Shown: piece after piece, positions 46,372-53,985 of the stretch
Position numbering within the stretch: the first letter of the stretch is position 1
How the letters are laid out: each line of letters begins with the position of its first letter
DNA from: CAWEHU01 sp963808965
Lineage (GTDB): Bacteria > Pseudomonadota > Alphaproteobacteria > Acetobacterales > Acetobacteraceae
Assembly (NCBI GenBank): GCA_963808965.1
Contig: CAWEHU010000010.1
Span: 1 to 64,000 of the forward strand
Length of the DNA: 64,000 bases
Direction: 5' to 3'
The notes under the pieces: model-generated
Database searches by the model: none
Told to the model about the DNA's origin: nothing
The model's input: the letters and a program-made list of their open reading frames with translations, nothing else
Program-made: the position numbers and the translations under genes

Positions 46372-47008
46372 GTGCGTATCGTCGCGGGCGCTTGGCGGGG
46401 CCGCACGCTCGTCGCGCCCGCGGGCGAGGGGACCCGGCCGACCGCGGACCGGGTGCGGCAGGCGCTCTTCGACATGTTGATGCACGCGGAATGGGGCGGG
46501 CGCGCGTGCGTCGAAGGGGCGTGGGTGCTGGATGTGTTCGCCGGCACCGGTGCGTTAGGGTTGGAGGCGCTCTCCCGCGGGGCTGCGCACGCGACGTTCA
46601 TCGAGCAGGACCGCGCCGCACTCGCGGTGCTGCGCGCCAATATCGCAACCTGCCGTGCGGGCGATCGCTGCACGGTGCTCGCGGCGGACGCGCTCGCCGC
46701 GCCGACCGCTCCGCAAGCGTGCTCGCTCGTGTTTCTCGATCCGCCTTACCGTGCCGGGCTGCTCGCGCCCGCCGTGGCGCATTTGCGGGCGCGCCGGATG
46801 GATCGCGCCCGGCGCGATCATCGTTACCGAGACGGCCCGAGGGGAGAACCCCTCCCCCCATCCCCCTCCCGCGAGGGGAGGGGAAGCCATGCCTCATTCC
46901 CCCTCCCCTCGCGGGAGGGGGCAGGGGGAGGGGGAGCACCAAATCGGCAAACTACTCGCCGAGCGCACGCACGGCCCGGCGCGGATCACCGTATGGCGGA
47001 GCGGCTGA
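46372..47008 (+). CDS. rsmD: 16S rRNA (guanine-966-N2)-methyltransferase (frameshift, REP insertion)
   Basis: SAM methyltransferase for G966. From GTG 46372: MRIVAGAWRGRTLVAPAGEGTRPTADRVRQALFDML, the SAM motif VLDVFAGTGALGLEALSRGA and the catalytic SLVFLDPPYRAG. A +1 break near 46797 (GCGCGCCGGATGG) shifts to GWIAPGAIIVTETARGE. About 34 residues then come from a REP-like palindrome read in frame, and the normal end KLLAERTHGPARITVW resumes. So the repeat sits between two conserved beta strands near the C-terminus, replacing or extending a variable loop. About 211 residues after repair. Confidence 0.87.
46850..46936. repeat. REP-like palindromic repeat, copy 2, inside rsmD
   Basis: Inverted arms CCCCCTCCCGCGAGGGGA at 46862-46879 and the complementary TCCCCTCGCGGGAGGGGG at 46904-46921, flanked by further C/G runs. 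The sequence type is the same as 3017-3095 and 49863-49898. Its length keeps the rsmD frame open, adding a proline/glycine/arginine-rich loop. Confidence 0.75.
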
Positions 47009-47254
47009 TCACTTTCCGAGCAACGTGTCGATAGCGCTCACCACGCGCCCCAGCATGCTCTCCTCGCCACCTCCCATGCCTTCGGACTCAGACGCGGAGA
47101 GACGAAGGGCGTCCTGTTCCCAGCGGCGCAAGATCGCGAGTTTGTCTTCCCGAGACAGCTGGGTATTGGCGATCACATCGCGCGGTTCGGCGAAGAACGT
47201 CGTGGGATCGCGCAGCGCTTCTTGCACATTGACCTGAGACGTTGCCCCACTCAT
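47009..47254 (-). CDS. Small conserved alphaproteobacterial protein
   Basis: 81 residues from ATG 47254, ending directly against the rsmD stop on the other strand. VQEALRDPTTFFAEPRDVIANTQLSREDKLAILRRWEQDALRLSASESEGM is a pattern seen in a widespread small alphaproteobacterial protein of unknown function: an N-terminal polar part, a helix with the KLAILRRWE core, and a C-terminal GRVVSAIDTLLGK. No membrane segment. Confidence 0.75.
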   Translation of the reverse strand: MSGATSQVNVQEALRDPTTFFAEPRDVIANTQLSREDKLAILRRWEQDALRLSASESEGMGGGEESMLGRVVSAIDTLLGK

Positions 47255-47323
47255 CGGTCAGCCCTCCCTTTGGGTGGCGCCTTATAGCACGATCAGCGGC
47301 CGCGCGTATCGCACCAGCCCGGC

Positions 47324-48475
47324 CTAATCGACAAGCTCCGGATGGGGCACGATGGTCGCCTTGACGCAGCGCATCTCGCGCGCCGCCGTGACCGCCTCGG
47401 TGATGCCCTCCTCGGAAAATGGAAATCGCATCTGCATCTCTTGCAACGGATATTTGTGGCCCGCGCGGTGCAGCATGGTGATCCCGGTCCAGATATCGTC
47501 GGCGGTGAAGGCCCAGCTCCCGAGCAAGGTCACATCCTTCGTGCAGATCCGGTGCCAGTTCGTTTCAATCGAGCCCGCGTCGGTGAACTGGCCCATCTCG
47601 ATATACGTGCCGCCATCGCGCAGCATCTCGATGCCCTCGGGGCCGGCGGTCGGATGGCCGCTGCAATCCATGACCAGATCGGCCCCGAAACCGCCTACGA
47701 TCTCGCGCACCGCGCCGATCCGCTCCTCGGCGCTCCGGTATCTCGTGATATCGACGGTCGCCTCGGCGCCAAACTTGCGACACAGCTCGAGACGCGGCTT
47801 CTCCGGCGCCCCCACCATGATGACGCGTCCCGCGCCCATCTCGAGCGCCGCGACGATCGAGAGCACGCCGATTGGTCCCGAGCCCTGGATCACCACGGTC
47901 GCACCGGGCGGAAACATCCCGATCTCCTGCGCGCGCTTCCAGGCGCGCACGGTCGAGGTGAACGGCTCGGTCAGAGTCCCGAGCCACAGCGGCATGTCGT
48001 CGGGGAGCTTATAGATTTTCGTTCCGGGCAGCATGTCGAGATCGACATACTCCATCTCCGCCCAGCCGCCCCAGAGATGCGGCGGCTTGTCGAAGCCGAG
48101 ATAGCGGCCATAGTACACGGGCGTCAGGCACTTGTTCGCGTGCCGCGGATAGTGGACGCAATAATAGCAACTGCCGCACGGCATCAGGGGCGGGATCATG
48201 ATCTTGCTCCCCACCTCCAGCCGGTTTCCCATGTAATCTTCCTTGAGCTCCGGGCCGATCTCGGTGATGACGCCGGCGACCTCGTGCCCGAGCGTGAAGG
48301 GCCACGGTAGGGGCTTCGGCCAGTGCCCCGCGAGAATGTGCAGGTCGGTGCCGCACACGCCGCAGGCGCCGACCGTGAACAGCGCGGCCTTGCTCGGCAC
48401 TTCGGGCCGCCTCACCGTGCGAATGACAGGAAGCGTTCCCGGCCCGGCGAAGGTCGCGACTCGGATCTGGTTCAT
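47324..48475 (-). CDS. Zinc-binding medium-chain alcohol dehydrogenase
   Basis: 383 residues from ATG 48475. GACGVCGTDLHILAG (catalytic zinc cysteine) and TLGHEVAGVITEIG (zinc histidine) are followed by a structural zinc loop MPCGSCYYCVHYPRHANKC and the Rossmann segment ATVVIQGSGPIGVLSIVAALEMGAGRVIMVG. It resembles threonine/sorbitol-dehydrogenase-type MDRs. It is the last gene of a minus-strand cluster with homoserine-dehydrogenase-like, PhyH, GntR and HpaB-type genes, suggesting oxidation of a hydroxylated intermediate. The substrate is unknown. Confidence 0.85.
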   Translation of the reverse strand: MNQIRVATFAGPGTLPVIRTVRRPEVPSKAALFTVGACGVCGTDLHILAGHWPKPLPWPFTLGHEVAGVITEIGPELKEDYMGNRLEVGSKIMIPPLMPCGSCYYCVHYPRHANKCLTPVYYGRYLGFDKPPHLWGGWAEMEYVDLDMLPGTKIYKLPDDMPLWLGTLTEPFTSTVRAWKRAQEIGMFPPGATVVIQGSGPIGVLSIVAALEMGAGRVIMVGAPEKPRLELCRKFGAEATVDITRYRSAEERIGAVREIVGGFGADLVMDCSGHPTAGPEGIEMLRDGGTYIEMGQFTDAGSIETNWHRICTKDVTLLGSWAFTADDIWTGITMLHRAGHKYPLQEMQMRFPFSEEGITEAVTAAREMRCVKATIVPHPELVD

Positions 48476-48512
48476 GTTTCTTGTTTCCTCCCGTGAAGGC
48501 CGGGGCTCGCGT

Positions 48513-49838
48513 TTACTCGGCGGCGGCGGCCAGCTTGCCGGCGAACATCGCCTCCATATCCTTGCGCGCCCGCGCCGCTTCACTCGGGATCGCCTCGACG
48601 TCGCTCCAGCGCAGCACCGCGCCTTGCGCGACGTCGCGTACCAGGCGGACGCGATGCGCGAGCCCGATCGGCAGCGCGCCATGCGCGAGGCTCTTCGTCG
48701 CTGGAAGAAGCTTGCCCCAGACCGTGTAGCCGCCCTCGCCGTCGAGCTCCTCCCCATTCTTCAGCTGTTTCTTGGCGACCGCGACGACATCGCCGCGGAA
48801 CCCGCGCGCTTGGCCCGTCGGCTCGCCACGCAGCGCCGCGGACGCGACCGATACGTTCAGCTCCAATCCGATGAGATGATACGGCTTGTACATCGCCGCG
48901 TAACGGCCGGTGGGATCGGTCTTGAGCCCGTACTGCCGGAAGCAATCGGCGGCGTAGGCGTTCGGCGCCTCGAACACGATATAGACGCCCCAGCGGAGAT
49001 CGCGGAACACGGGGCGGCCGTCGCGTTCGAGCGATGAAACCACCTCGACCTGGCCGGTGCGCTCCAGCACACCGCCTTCCGCGCGAGGCCGCAGCACGAA
49101 GGGAAGATCATCCACGCCGCAAGCAGGGAAGGCGAGACCGTCCTCGGGCGCGTCGAGCTCGCAGGCATTGGCGATCGCCGCCATTTCGAGCGCCGATTTC
49201 GTGCCGTCCAGGAAGGAATTGAACATTTGCGGGTTCATGCCCGCCGCCTTCGCCTGCTCGTCCGTGAGCCCGTAATGCTTCCAGACGTTATCGGGCGTGA
49301 CGTTGTGATAGGCAGGCAGGTATTTCGTGCCTTTGCCCGCCGCGACCACCCGGAAGCCGCAGGTGCGCGCCCAGTCGACCAGTTCGGCGACGAGCGCCGG
49401 CTGATCGCCGTAGGCCAGGGTGTACACCACGCCCGCGCGGCGCGCCTCGTGCGCGAGAAGCGGTCCGGCGAGGGCGTCTCCCTCGACATTCACCATCACG
49501 ACGTGCTTGCCCGCGGCGATCGCCGCACGCGCATGGGTGATGCCGGCGGCGGGATTGCCGGTGGCCTCCACCACGACGTCCACATCGTCACGCCTGGCGA
49601 GCGCCGCGCCATCCTCCACGAACGCGACCGAATCGACCCGCTCCTGCGGCCATCCGACGGTGCGGCAGGCGGTGCGCGCCCGTTCGATGCTGAGATCGGC
49701 CATGCAGGAAACGACAAGTCCCGGTGTCGTCGGGATTTGCGACAGAAACATCGAGCCGAACTTGCCGGCCCCGATGAGGCCGGCCCGCACCGGACGGCCT
49801 TCGTCGCGCCGTTTGGCGAGAAGATGAGCGAGATTCAT
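48513..49838 (-). CDS. Homoserine-dehydrogenase-like oxidoreductase with SAF-like end
   Basis: 441 residues from ATG 49838. The Rossmann start RAGLIGAGKFGSMFLSQIPTTPGL and DVDVVVEATGNPAAGITHARAAIAAGKHVVMVNVEGD resemble the homoserine dehydrogenase / Gfo-Idh fold. The middle has KGTKYLPAYHNVTPDNVWKHYGLT and FNSFLDGTKSALEMAAIANACEL. The C-terminal part LPIGLAHRVRLVRDVAQGAVLRWSDVE looks like a SAF domain, found at the end of this non-canonical subfamily. It is not the classical thrA/hom enzyme: the ACT domain and the usual neighbours are missing. Likely NAD(P)-dependent oxidation in the local catabolic pathway. Confidence 0.78.
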   Translation of the reverse strand: MNLAHLLAKRRDEGRPVRAGLIGAGKFGSMFLSQIPTTPGLVVSCMADLSIERARTACRTVGWPQERVDSVAFVEDGAALARRDDVDVVVEATGNPAAGITHARAAIAAGKHVVMVNVEGDALAGPLLAHEARRAGVVYTLAYGDQPALVAELVDWARTCGFRVVAAGKGTKYLPAYHNVTPDNVWKHYGLTDEQAKAAGMNPQMFNSFLDGTKSALEMAAIANACELDAPEDGLAFPACGVDDLPFVLRPRAEGGVLERTGQVEVVSSLERDGRPVFRDLRWGVYIVFEAPNAYAADCFRQYGLKTDPTGRYAAMYKPYHLIGLELNVSVASAALRGEPTGQARGFRGDVVAVAKKQLKNGEELDGEGGYTVWGKLLPATKSLAHGALPIGLAHRVRLVRDVAQGAVLRWSDVEAIPSEAARARKDMEAMFAGKLAAAAE

Positions 49839-49862
49839 GGCGAGGCTCCCGGCCTAAAGTCT

Positions 49863-49898
49863 TCCCCCTCCGCTGGCGGGAGGGGGCAGGGGAGGGGT
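49863..49898. repeat. REP-like palindrome, copy 3 (partial)
   Basis: A short hairpin CCCCCTCCGCTGGCGGGA, continuing with G-runs, between the oxidoreductase and PhyH genes on the minus strand. It shares the CCCTCC/GGGAGG arms with copies 1 and 2 but has only one arm pair. It could attenuate or stabilise the transcript between the two genes. Confidence 0.55.
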
Positions 49899-49904
49899 GC
49901 GAAG

Positions 49905-50706
49905 TTACTCGGCCGCGTGGCGGACCGGTTCCCCTCGGTTCAACAGCGCGTCGTCGGCCACTGGCTCGATCGGGGTGAAATCGGTGTGCGCGATCCATTC
50001 CGGGCGCGTCGGCTTGCGGATGTAGTTCGAGACCGCGTTCAGAGTCAGATACACGATCTTGCGCGAATAGGGCGTGATATTCCCCGCCGAGCCATGCACG
50101 AGATTGCCGTGGAACAGGAGCACGCCGCCCGGCTTGCCGGTGGGCGCGACGATGCCGCCTTCATCGACCAGACGCTTCACCGCATCATTGTCGAGAGTCC
50201 AGAGCGGGTAGGAGGTCGGTACTGGTGTCATGACCCGCTTCAAGATTTCCGTGCCTGTGGCTGCGCGGTACGAGCATCAGCGGGCCGTTGATCGGCATGA
50301 CTTCGTCGAGAAACACCGCGATGTTCATCGCGCGCGCTTCCGGCATTCCGTCATCGCGCCGCCAGGTTCCGTAATCCTGGTGCCACTGCCAGACCTCGCC
50401 GTCGAACGCCGACTTGGCGTTGATCTTGAACTGGTGCATGTAGAGCTTCTCGCCGAAGATCTGCTCGACCGGTTCGATCAGCCGCGGATGCGCGCCGAGG
50501 ACGCGGAACGTGTCGTTATAGGTGTGCGCGGCGAAGGCCGTGCGAGGCGCGCCCGATTTTTCCCGCCAGATCTCCTTGCGGTCCGAGTCGTAGATCGCTT
50601 CGGCCTCGCGCTTGAGCAGCGCGACCTCGTCCGGCGTGAATGTCTCCGGCAGGAAGAGCCAGCCTTCCTGTTCGAATTGATCAAGTTGCTGCTGGGTGAG
50701 CTTCAT
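49905..50706 (-). CDS. Phytanoyl-CoA dioxygenase family protein (frameshift)
   Basis: Fe(II)/2-oxoglutarate oxygenase, 266 residues after repair. From ATG 50706: KLTQQQLDQFEQEGWLFLPETFTPDEVALLKREA. The iron-binding HxD is in WQWHQDYGTWRRDDGMPEARAMNIAVFLDE, and PINGPLMLVPRSHRHG follows. The break is at GACCTC (complement of 50212-50217); one C removed gives STDSYPLWTLDNDAVKRLV. The distal iron histidine is in LLFHGNLVHGSAGNITPYSRKIVYLTLN. It resembles ectoine-hydroxylase-like PhyH proteins, but no ectoine genes are present; the substrate is unknown. Confidence 0.82.
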
Positions 50707-50750
50707 TGGGCGTTCCTTCTGTTGATGCTGGATGAACCGCGCCGCTCGGA

Positions 50751-51452
50751 TCAGGCGGCTTCGACTTCGGGTTCGAGTTGTGAATCCGGTTCCAGACGGC
50801 GGATCGTTTGCCGCCCGGCGTTGTCGGTGTGACGGCGGGCAGCGGCCTCCGCCGCCTCCGGCGCACCCGCGAAAATCAAGCTGAGGATCTCGCGGTGCTC
50901 CGCCCAGACGCGCTTCGGGTAGTCCTGCGGCGCGAGCACCGTCCCCATCGCGCGCATCAGATGCGGCCATTGCGGCGAGATCGTCTCCTCGATCGCGGGA
51001 TTGCCGGAGAGGCGGTAGATCGCGCGATGGAACGCCATGTCGGCGCGGACATAGGCCGGAATTGGCGCATCCGGGCCGAGCGCGATGCCCTGGGCCAGCG
51101 CCAGTTCCGCGCCAGACCGGGCCGCCGCGTCGGCCTCGCCCCGCGCGACCCGCTCGGCCGCGAGCCTGCTGGCGAGGCTGTCGAGTGCGGAGCGCAGTTG
51201 ATACAGATTGCGGATCGCCACCCGGTCGATGGGCGCCACCTGCAGGCCCTTCCGCCCCACGTCCTCGACCAAGCGCTGGCGCTTCAGGAGCTGGAGCGCG
51301 TGGCTGACCGGCTGACGCGAGACGCCGAGACTGGCCGCGAGATCCGCCTGCCGGATGCGCTGGCCGGGTTGCAGCCGGCACTCGGCGATTTCCAGCATGA
51401 GCCGGTCATAGACCTGGTCGATCAGGATCGGCGTGCTCGCCAGCGGTTCCAC
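50751..51452 (-). CDS. GntR/FadR-family transcriptional regulator
   Basis: 233 residues from GTG 51452, chosen because GGGAGGAAAA lies directly upstream; the frame stays open for 23 further codons without such a site. N-terminal winged helix PILIDQVYDRLMLEIAECRLQPGQRI with RQADLAASLGVSRQPVSHALQLLKRQRLVE, then an FCD-type helical ligand domain (IRNLYQLRSALDSLASRLAAERVARG, DMAFHRAIYRLSGN, WAEHREILSLIFAGAPEAAEAAARRH) whose Asp/His residues usually bind a metal and a carboxylate ligand. Lying in the middle of the catabolic cluster, it is probably its repressor. Confidence 0.9.
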   Translation of the reverse strand: MEPLASTPILIDQVYDRLMLEIAECRLQPGQRIRQADLAASLGVSRQPVSHALQLLKRQRLVEDVGRKGLQVAPIDRVAIRNLYQLRSALDSLASRLAAERVARGEADAAARSGAELALAQGIALGPDAPIPAYVRADMAFHRAIYRLSGNPAIEETISPQWPHLMRAMGTVLAPQDYPKRVWAEHREILSLIFAGAPEAAEAAARRHTDNAGRQTIRRLEPDSQLEPEVEAA

Positions 51453-51556
51453 TTTTCCTCCCGTTCGGAATTTGGAATTCCGAATTCCCGCTGAGATGCC
51501 AAACTCGGCGCTCCGTGTCAACTCGCTTTTGCGCGGGACGGTCAGGAGGGGTCGGC

Positions 51557-52201
51557 TCAGCGAATGGCGCGTGCGGCCCCGACGGGGATTTGCTCGATCC
51601 GGGCCATCGCACTTTTCTGAAACAGGCCGGGGTCGGCGAGAAAGCCGAGCAGCATCGAGGTTGCGTCCTCGCCCCAGAACAGCTCTCCCGCGACCTCGAA
51701 AGTCGGTACCCCGAACACGCCGCGCGCAGCCGCCGCCTCGGTTGCGCGGCGGAGCGCGTCCTTGGCGACAGGCGCAGAAGCCAGCTCATCGGCCTGGGCG
51801 GGCGTGAGGCCGAAACGTCCTGCGAGCGCGGCCCAGCCTGGATCGTCGTCCGGCCGAACGCCCTCGCCGAATACCAAGTGCAACGCCGTGCGCGCCGCGG
51901 TCACGCCGCCATCGAGCGCGGTCAGCAAGCGGAGCGCCCGCAGCGGGTTGAACGGATGCGCGTCGGGCAGGCGGAACGGAATGCCGAGTTCGCCTGCCCG
52001 CCACTGGCACTGACGATAGACGTGCCGCCGCTTCGGCGCGATCTCGGCCGGTCCTGTCTGACCCCAATGCTGCAACAGACCCGCGAGCAGTACCGGACGC
52101 GCCGTGATCGCGAGTCGCTCGCTGAGCCGGTCGAGATGCGCGGTCTGCAAATAGGCGTAAGGCGAGATCACGTCGAAATACCAGATCGCGTCCACGCCCA
52201 T
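51557..52201 (-). CDS. DsbA-family 2-hydroxychromene-2-carboxylate isomerase-like protein
   Basis: 214 residues from ATG 52201, whose A is also the last base of the HpaB-type stop codon (TGATG). WYFDVISPYAYLQTAHLDRL carries the SPYAY motif of the kappa-class GST/HCCA isomerase family, followed by KRRHVYRQCQWRAGELGIPFRLPDAHPFNPLRALRLL and a late AAARGVFGVPTFEVAGELFWGEDATSMLLGFL. Such enzymes use glutathione to isomerise products of aromatic-ring degradation. The tight coupling to the HpaB-type gene supports an aromatic substrate. Confidence 0.87.
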   Translation of the reverse strand: MGVDAIWYFDVISPYAYLQTAHLDRLSERLAITARPVLLAGLLQHWGQTGPAEIAPKRRHVYRQCQWRAGELGIPFRLPDAHPFNPLRALRLLTALDGGVTAARTALHLVFGEGVRPDDDPGWAALAGRFGLTPAQADELASAPVAKDALRRATEAAAARGVFGVPTFEVAGELFWGEDATSMLLGFLADPGLFQKSAMARIEQIPVGAARAIR

Positions 52202-53733
52202 CACTCCGCCGCTCTGGGCAGTTTCGGCACGGGCGGCGGGAGGCAGCCCGTGGTGCAGCAACGGCCAGGCTGGCGCGAGGTGCGGCGCCGCTCGCCGAGC
52301 ACCCCGCGATCGAGCAGCCGGTCGACCAACTCGATCTTCTCCATGACCGGGTAATTGCGCCAGATTTCGCGCTTCATCGCCTCGGGGCTCCCGCCGCCGT
52401 GCAGGCTGATGAGCGAATACCAGCCGCCCTGATGCGAGGCGGTCAGATCCTCGATGAAGCGCGCGACTTCCGCGCGCTGCGCGGCAGGAATATCGGGCCG
52501 TCCGCCCAGCACTGCCGAGAGCTGCGCCGCCGTCGCAGGATTATGGTCTTCGTCCGGGCCTGGGAGCGCCACCACAAGCCCGCCCGAGACGTAATGCGCG
52601 ATCCGGTGCATGTCGTAGATCTGCGTCGACATCAGCAGCTTGCCGATATTGGCGAATACCGGATCGGGCATGACCGAGCCCGCCGGATCGCGCTCTGCGT
52701 ACACGGAGGATGCGACGCCGCACGCGAAGAAGCCCTCCACGATCTTGATGAGCTCGACCATCTGTTCGCGCAGATGAACGTGCCGGTCGAAATCGAGCCC
52801 GTTCGCCTCCGCCATCAGTGCCCCCGCGCCGATCAGCAGATCGCCGAACCCGGCGCGGGCGGCGATGCAGGAGTGACGGTGATGGGTCGCGTAGCTGGTC
52901 GTGAGGAAGCCGCCTTCCTCGTGTTCGCCGTCGAGGAAGACCCGCTCATGCGGCACGAACACATCGTCGAACAACACGACCCCGACCGATTGGCCGTATT
53001 TCGCGCTGAACTTGGCGGCCGCCTCGCCGGGTCGTCCGGCCGGGCGCGCGACGATGGTGATCCCGGGCGCATCCACCGGCACGGCGCAGCAAACGGCGAA
53101 GTCGCGATCCTCCGCATTGTGCGTGCGGCAGGGCATGACCAGGAACTCATGCACGTAAGGCGCGGACGTGACGATCGCCTTGGCGCCGCGGATCACGATG
53201 CCCTCGGCGCGGCGTTCTTTGACATGCACGTACACGTCCGGGTTGGCCTGCGCGCCGGGCCGCAGCGAACGGTCGCCCTTCGCGTCGGTCATGGCGATAC
53301 CGATCGTCAGATCCTCCTCCTGCACGCGATGCAGATAGGCGATGAGGCGCGCATGATACTCGGAGCCGTGGGCAGCGTCGGTGCGCGCGGTAGCCTGATA
53401 GAGCCCGTTCAGCGCGTCATGCGCGAGATAGCGTTGGGCGCAGCCGCACTCGCGGCACAACAGGCGCACGGCTTCGAGCTTCGCAAGCAGATCGTCGCCC
53501 GAAGTGTCGATATGCAGCATCCGGTTCACGACGCGCCCGGAGGTGTGCTGCCTCGCCGTCATCAGCGGGGCGGTCTCGGGGGCGAGGGCGGTGTCGTAGG
53601 TGAGCCCGATCGCGGCGATCCCGGGTGCGAACAGCGGCTCGTCGGCGACGCTCTCCACCGCTCGCCCGTTCACGAACACGCGCGGCCGGAAGCGGCGGAG
53701 CGATTCCCGGTAATCCGCGGCGGACATCAGCAT
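52201..53733 (-). CDS. 4-hydroxyphenylacetate 3-hydroxylase (HpaB) family protein
   Basis: 510 residues from ATG 53733, the first gene of the minus-strand cluster. N-terminal SAADYRESLRRFRPRVFVNGRAVESVADEPLF, then VVNRMLHIDTSGDDLLAKLEAVR, HARLIAYLHRVQEEDLTIGIAMTDAKGDRS, GIVIRGAKAIVTSAPYVHEFLVMP and HHRHSCIAARAGFGDLLIGAGALMAEANG, all family positions of FADH2-dependent HpaB oxygenases. The same fold includes 4-hydroxybutyryl-CoA dehydratases; a cysteine group CRECGC near residue 100 keeps that option open, but the exact dehydratase Cys/His spacing is not reproduced. No flavin reductase gene (hpaC) is beside it. Confidence 0.8.
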   Translation of the reverse strand: MLMSAADYRESLRRFRPRVFVNGRAVESVADEPLFAPGIAAIGLTYDTALAPETAPLMTARQHTSGRVVNRMLHIDTSGDDLLAKLEAVRLLCRECGCAQRYLAHDALNGLYQATARTDAAHGSEYHARLIAYLHRVQEEDLTIGIAMTDAKGDRSLRPGAQANPDVYVHVKERRAEGIVIRGAKAIVTSAPYVHEFLVMPCRTHNAEDRDFAVCCAVPVDAPGITIVARPAGRPGEAAAKFSAKYGQSVGVVLFDDVFVPHERVFLDGEHEEGGFLTTSYATHHRHSCIAARAGFGDLLIGAGALMAEANGLDFDRHVHLREQMVELIKIVEGFFACGVASSVYAERDPAGSVMPDPVFANIGKLLMSTQIYDMHRIAHYVSGGLVVALPGPDEDHNPATAAQLSAVLGGRPDIPAAQRAEVARFIEDLTASHQGGWYSLISLHGGGSPEAMKREIWRNYPVMEKIELVDRLLDRGVLGERRRTSRQPGRCCTTGCLPPPVPKLPRAAE

Positions 53734-53818
53734 CGAGTTCTTCTCCCGATTTCGTGGAGCGCTCGATGGTCCAACAATAGCGCAGAGCCCGTCAACGGCG
53801 CGCCTCGAAATCTCGTGT

Positions 53819-53958
53819 GCCACCCTCCGTTCGTTCCCGCGAAAGCGGGAATCCGTCCCGCCAAACAATGCTAGCCTCATGGGAGACCTGGATCCCCGCC
53901 TTCGCGGGGATGAACGGAGTTTTGCGTAACGTGTTTCAGTCAGCTTAAAATGAGTCTA
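53819..53958 (+). mobile_element. MITE-like element, copy C (left end missing)
   Basis: About 140 bases matching copies A and B from the CCCTCCGTTCGTTCCCGCG palindrome through CCCCGCCTTCGCGGGG to the right end, whose complement reads TAGACTCATTTTAAGCTG. The left inverted repeat is absent, so this copy is truncated or an old deletion product. It separates the HpaB-type cluster from the permease gene. Confidence 0.75.
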
Positions 53959-53985
53959 GCCACAAGGTTGGCGGCCGCTACGGCT

